From Sinohyriopsis cumingii (Eukaryota; Mollusca; Bivalvia; Unionida; Unionidae), in NCBI GenBank assembly GCA_028554795.2, contig CM068825.1:98201451-98265450 (forward strand): a DNA stretch of 64,000 bases. The letters run 5' to 3'. A program made the translations under genes and the position numbers. Shown one piece after another: positions 62,517-64,000 of this stretch (position 1 is its first letter; each line of letters opens with the position of its first letter). The notes beneath the pieces were generated by a model. It ran no database searches, was not told the DNA's origin, and saw only the letters and a program-made list of their open reading frames with translations.

Positions 62517-64000
62517 TCAAAGAGAACATAAACACACATTAATCTAGGAGGACATAAACACACATTAATCTAGGAGGACATAAACACACATTAATCTAGG
62601 AGGACATAAACACATATTAATCTAGGAGGACATAAATACATATTAATCTAGGAGGACATAAACACACATTAATCTAGGAGAACATAAACACACATTAATC
62701 TATGAGGACATAAACACACATTAATCTAGGAGGACATAAACACACATTAACCTAGGAGGACAGAAACACATATTAATCTAGGATATAAACACACATTAAT
62801 CTAGGAGGACATAAACACACATTAATCTAGGAGAACATAAATACAAATTAATCTAGGAGGACATGAATACAAATTAATCTAGGAGGACATAAACACACAT
62901 TAATCTAGGAGGACATAAACACATATTAATCTAGGAGGACATAAATACATATTAGTCTAGGAGGACATAAACACACATTAATCTAGGAGAACATAAACAC
63001 ACATTAATCTAGGAGGACATAAACACATATTAATCTAGGATATAAACACACATCAATCTAGGAGGACATAAACACACATTAATCTAGGAGAACATAAATA
63101 CAAATTAATCTAGGAGGACATAAATACAAATTAATCTAGGAGGACATAAACACACATTAATCTAGGAGTACATAAACACACATTAATCTAGGAGGACATA
63201 AACACATATTAATCTAGGATATAAACACACATTAATCAAGGAGGACATAAACACAAATTAATCTAGGAGAACATAAATACAAATTAATCTAGGAGGACAT
63301 AAATACAAATTAATCAAGGAGGACATAAACACACATTAATCTAGGAGGACATAAACACACATTAATCTAGGATATAAATACAAATTAATCTAGGAGGACA
63401 TAAATACAAATTAATCATGGAGGACATAAACACACATTAATCTAGGAGGACATAAACACACATTAATCTGGGAGAACATAAACACATATTAATCTAGGAT
63501 ATAAAGACAATTTAATCTAGGAGGACATAAACACACATTAATCTAGGATATCAATACAAATTAATCTAGGAGAACATAAACACACATTAATCTAGGAGGA
63601 CTTAAACACACATTAATCTAGGAGGACATAAACACATATTAATCTAGGATATAAACACACATTAATCTAGGAGGACATAAACACACATTAATCTAGGAGA
63701 ACATAAATACAAATTAATCTAGGAGGACATAAATACAAATTAATCTAGGAGGACATAAACACACATTAATCTAGGAGGACATAAACACACATTAATCTAG
63801 GATATAAATACAAATTAATCTAGGAGGACATAAATACAAATTAATCATGGAGGACATAAACACACATTAATCTAGGAGGACATAAACACACATTAATCTG
63901 GGAGAACATAAACAAAAATTAATCTAGGATATAAAGACAAATTAATCTAGGAGGACATAAACACACATTAATCTAGGATATAAATACAAATTAATCTAGG
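62517..64000. repeat. 26/23 bp minisatellite, third stretch, runs off the window
   Basis: It follows the stretch beginning at 53,650 base for base at offset 8,867 (one difference noticed at 63,602, T for A). It shows that the macrosatellite continues beyond the window. Confidence 0.95.

Noticed and set aside
48660..64000. Possible CRISPR-like array
   Set aside because: The 26/23 bp units are directly adjacent with no unique spacers, and the genome is eukaryotic; this is a minisatellite.

Overview
This is a repeat-dense, AT-rich window from an animal nuclear genome, most likely a marine mollusc. The reasons are GT-AG bounded small exons, APE-type LINEs, tRNA-headed SINEs whose tail resembles that of molluscan SINEs, very long (TA)n and (CATA)n tracts, and several large satellites. 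There are no operons, no Shine-Dalgarno logic and no CRISPR. The species cannot be named from sequence alone. The only intact long reading frames are two near-identical 562-codon genes at the right end; everything else is fragmented retroelement, tandem repeat or candidate small exon.

Left part (1-25,100). A 5'-truncated L2/CR1-like LINE lies at about 870-2,981, with an internal template-switch-like duplication. A short MITE lies at 3,196-3,415. From about 5,500 to 21,450 runs a plus-strand tandem array of 1.5-1.95 kb units. Each unit carries a candidate exon A, made of one to eighteen copies of a 21-residue (63 bp) repeat, and a 34 or 37 nt exon B. Exons A and B are bounded by AG/GT and their phases fit A-B-A-B splicing without stops through four units. 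Exon A of the fifth unit has expanded to 18 repeats but carries a stop and a 10 bp deletion. Two degraded LINE copies (15.2-17.9 kb) and a SINE interrupt the array. Tandem repeats of 39 bp (22.2-22.5 kb) and 48 bp (23.1-25.1 kb) follow.

Middle part (25,100-48,650). Two diverged paralogous segments (about 27.06-30.25 kb and 43.01-47.80 kb) are built from a degenerate ~60 bp satellite. Only in the second has one 62 bp monomer expanded into 22 homogeneous copies. Between them lie a 44 bp-arm hairpin, three SINEs (one with a 15 bp target site duplication), a broken Ty3/Gypsy-like gag fragment (minus strand), a LINE 3' remnant, the 5' end of a minus-strand LINE, and a (TA)n/(CATA)n/(CGTA)n block.

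Right part (48,650-64,000). An 8,867 bp macrosatellite: a ~3.4 kb core holding the 562-codon transposase-like gene, with its own TATA and CRE-like promoter, alternates with kilobases of a 26/23 bp minisatellite. Two cores are visible and differ at very few positions (one amino acid change, R188H). The third satellite stretch runs off the window end.
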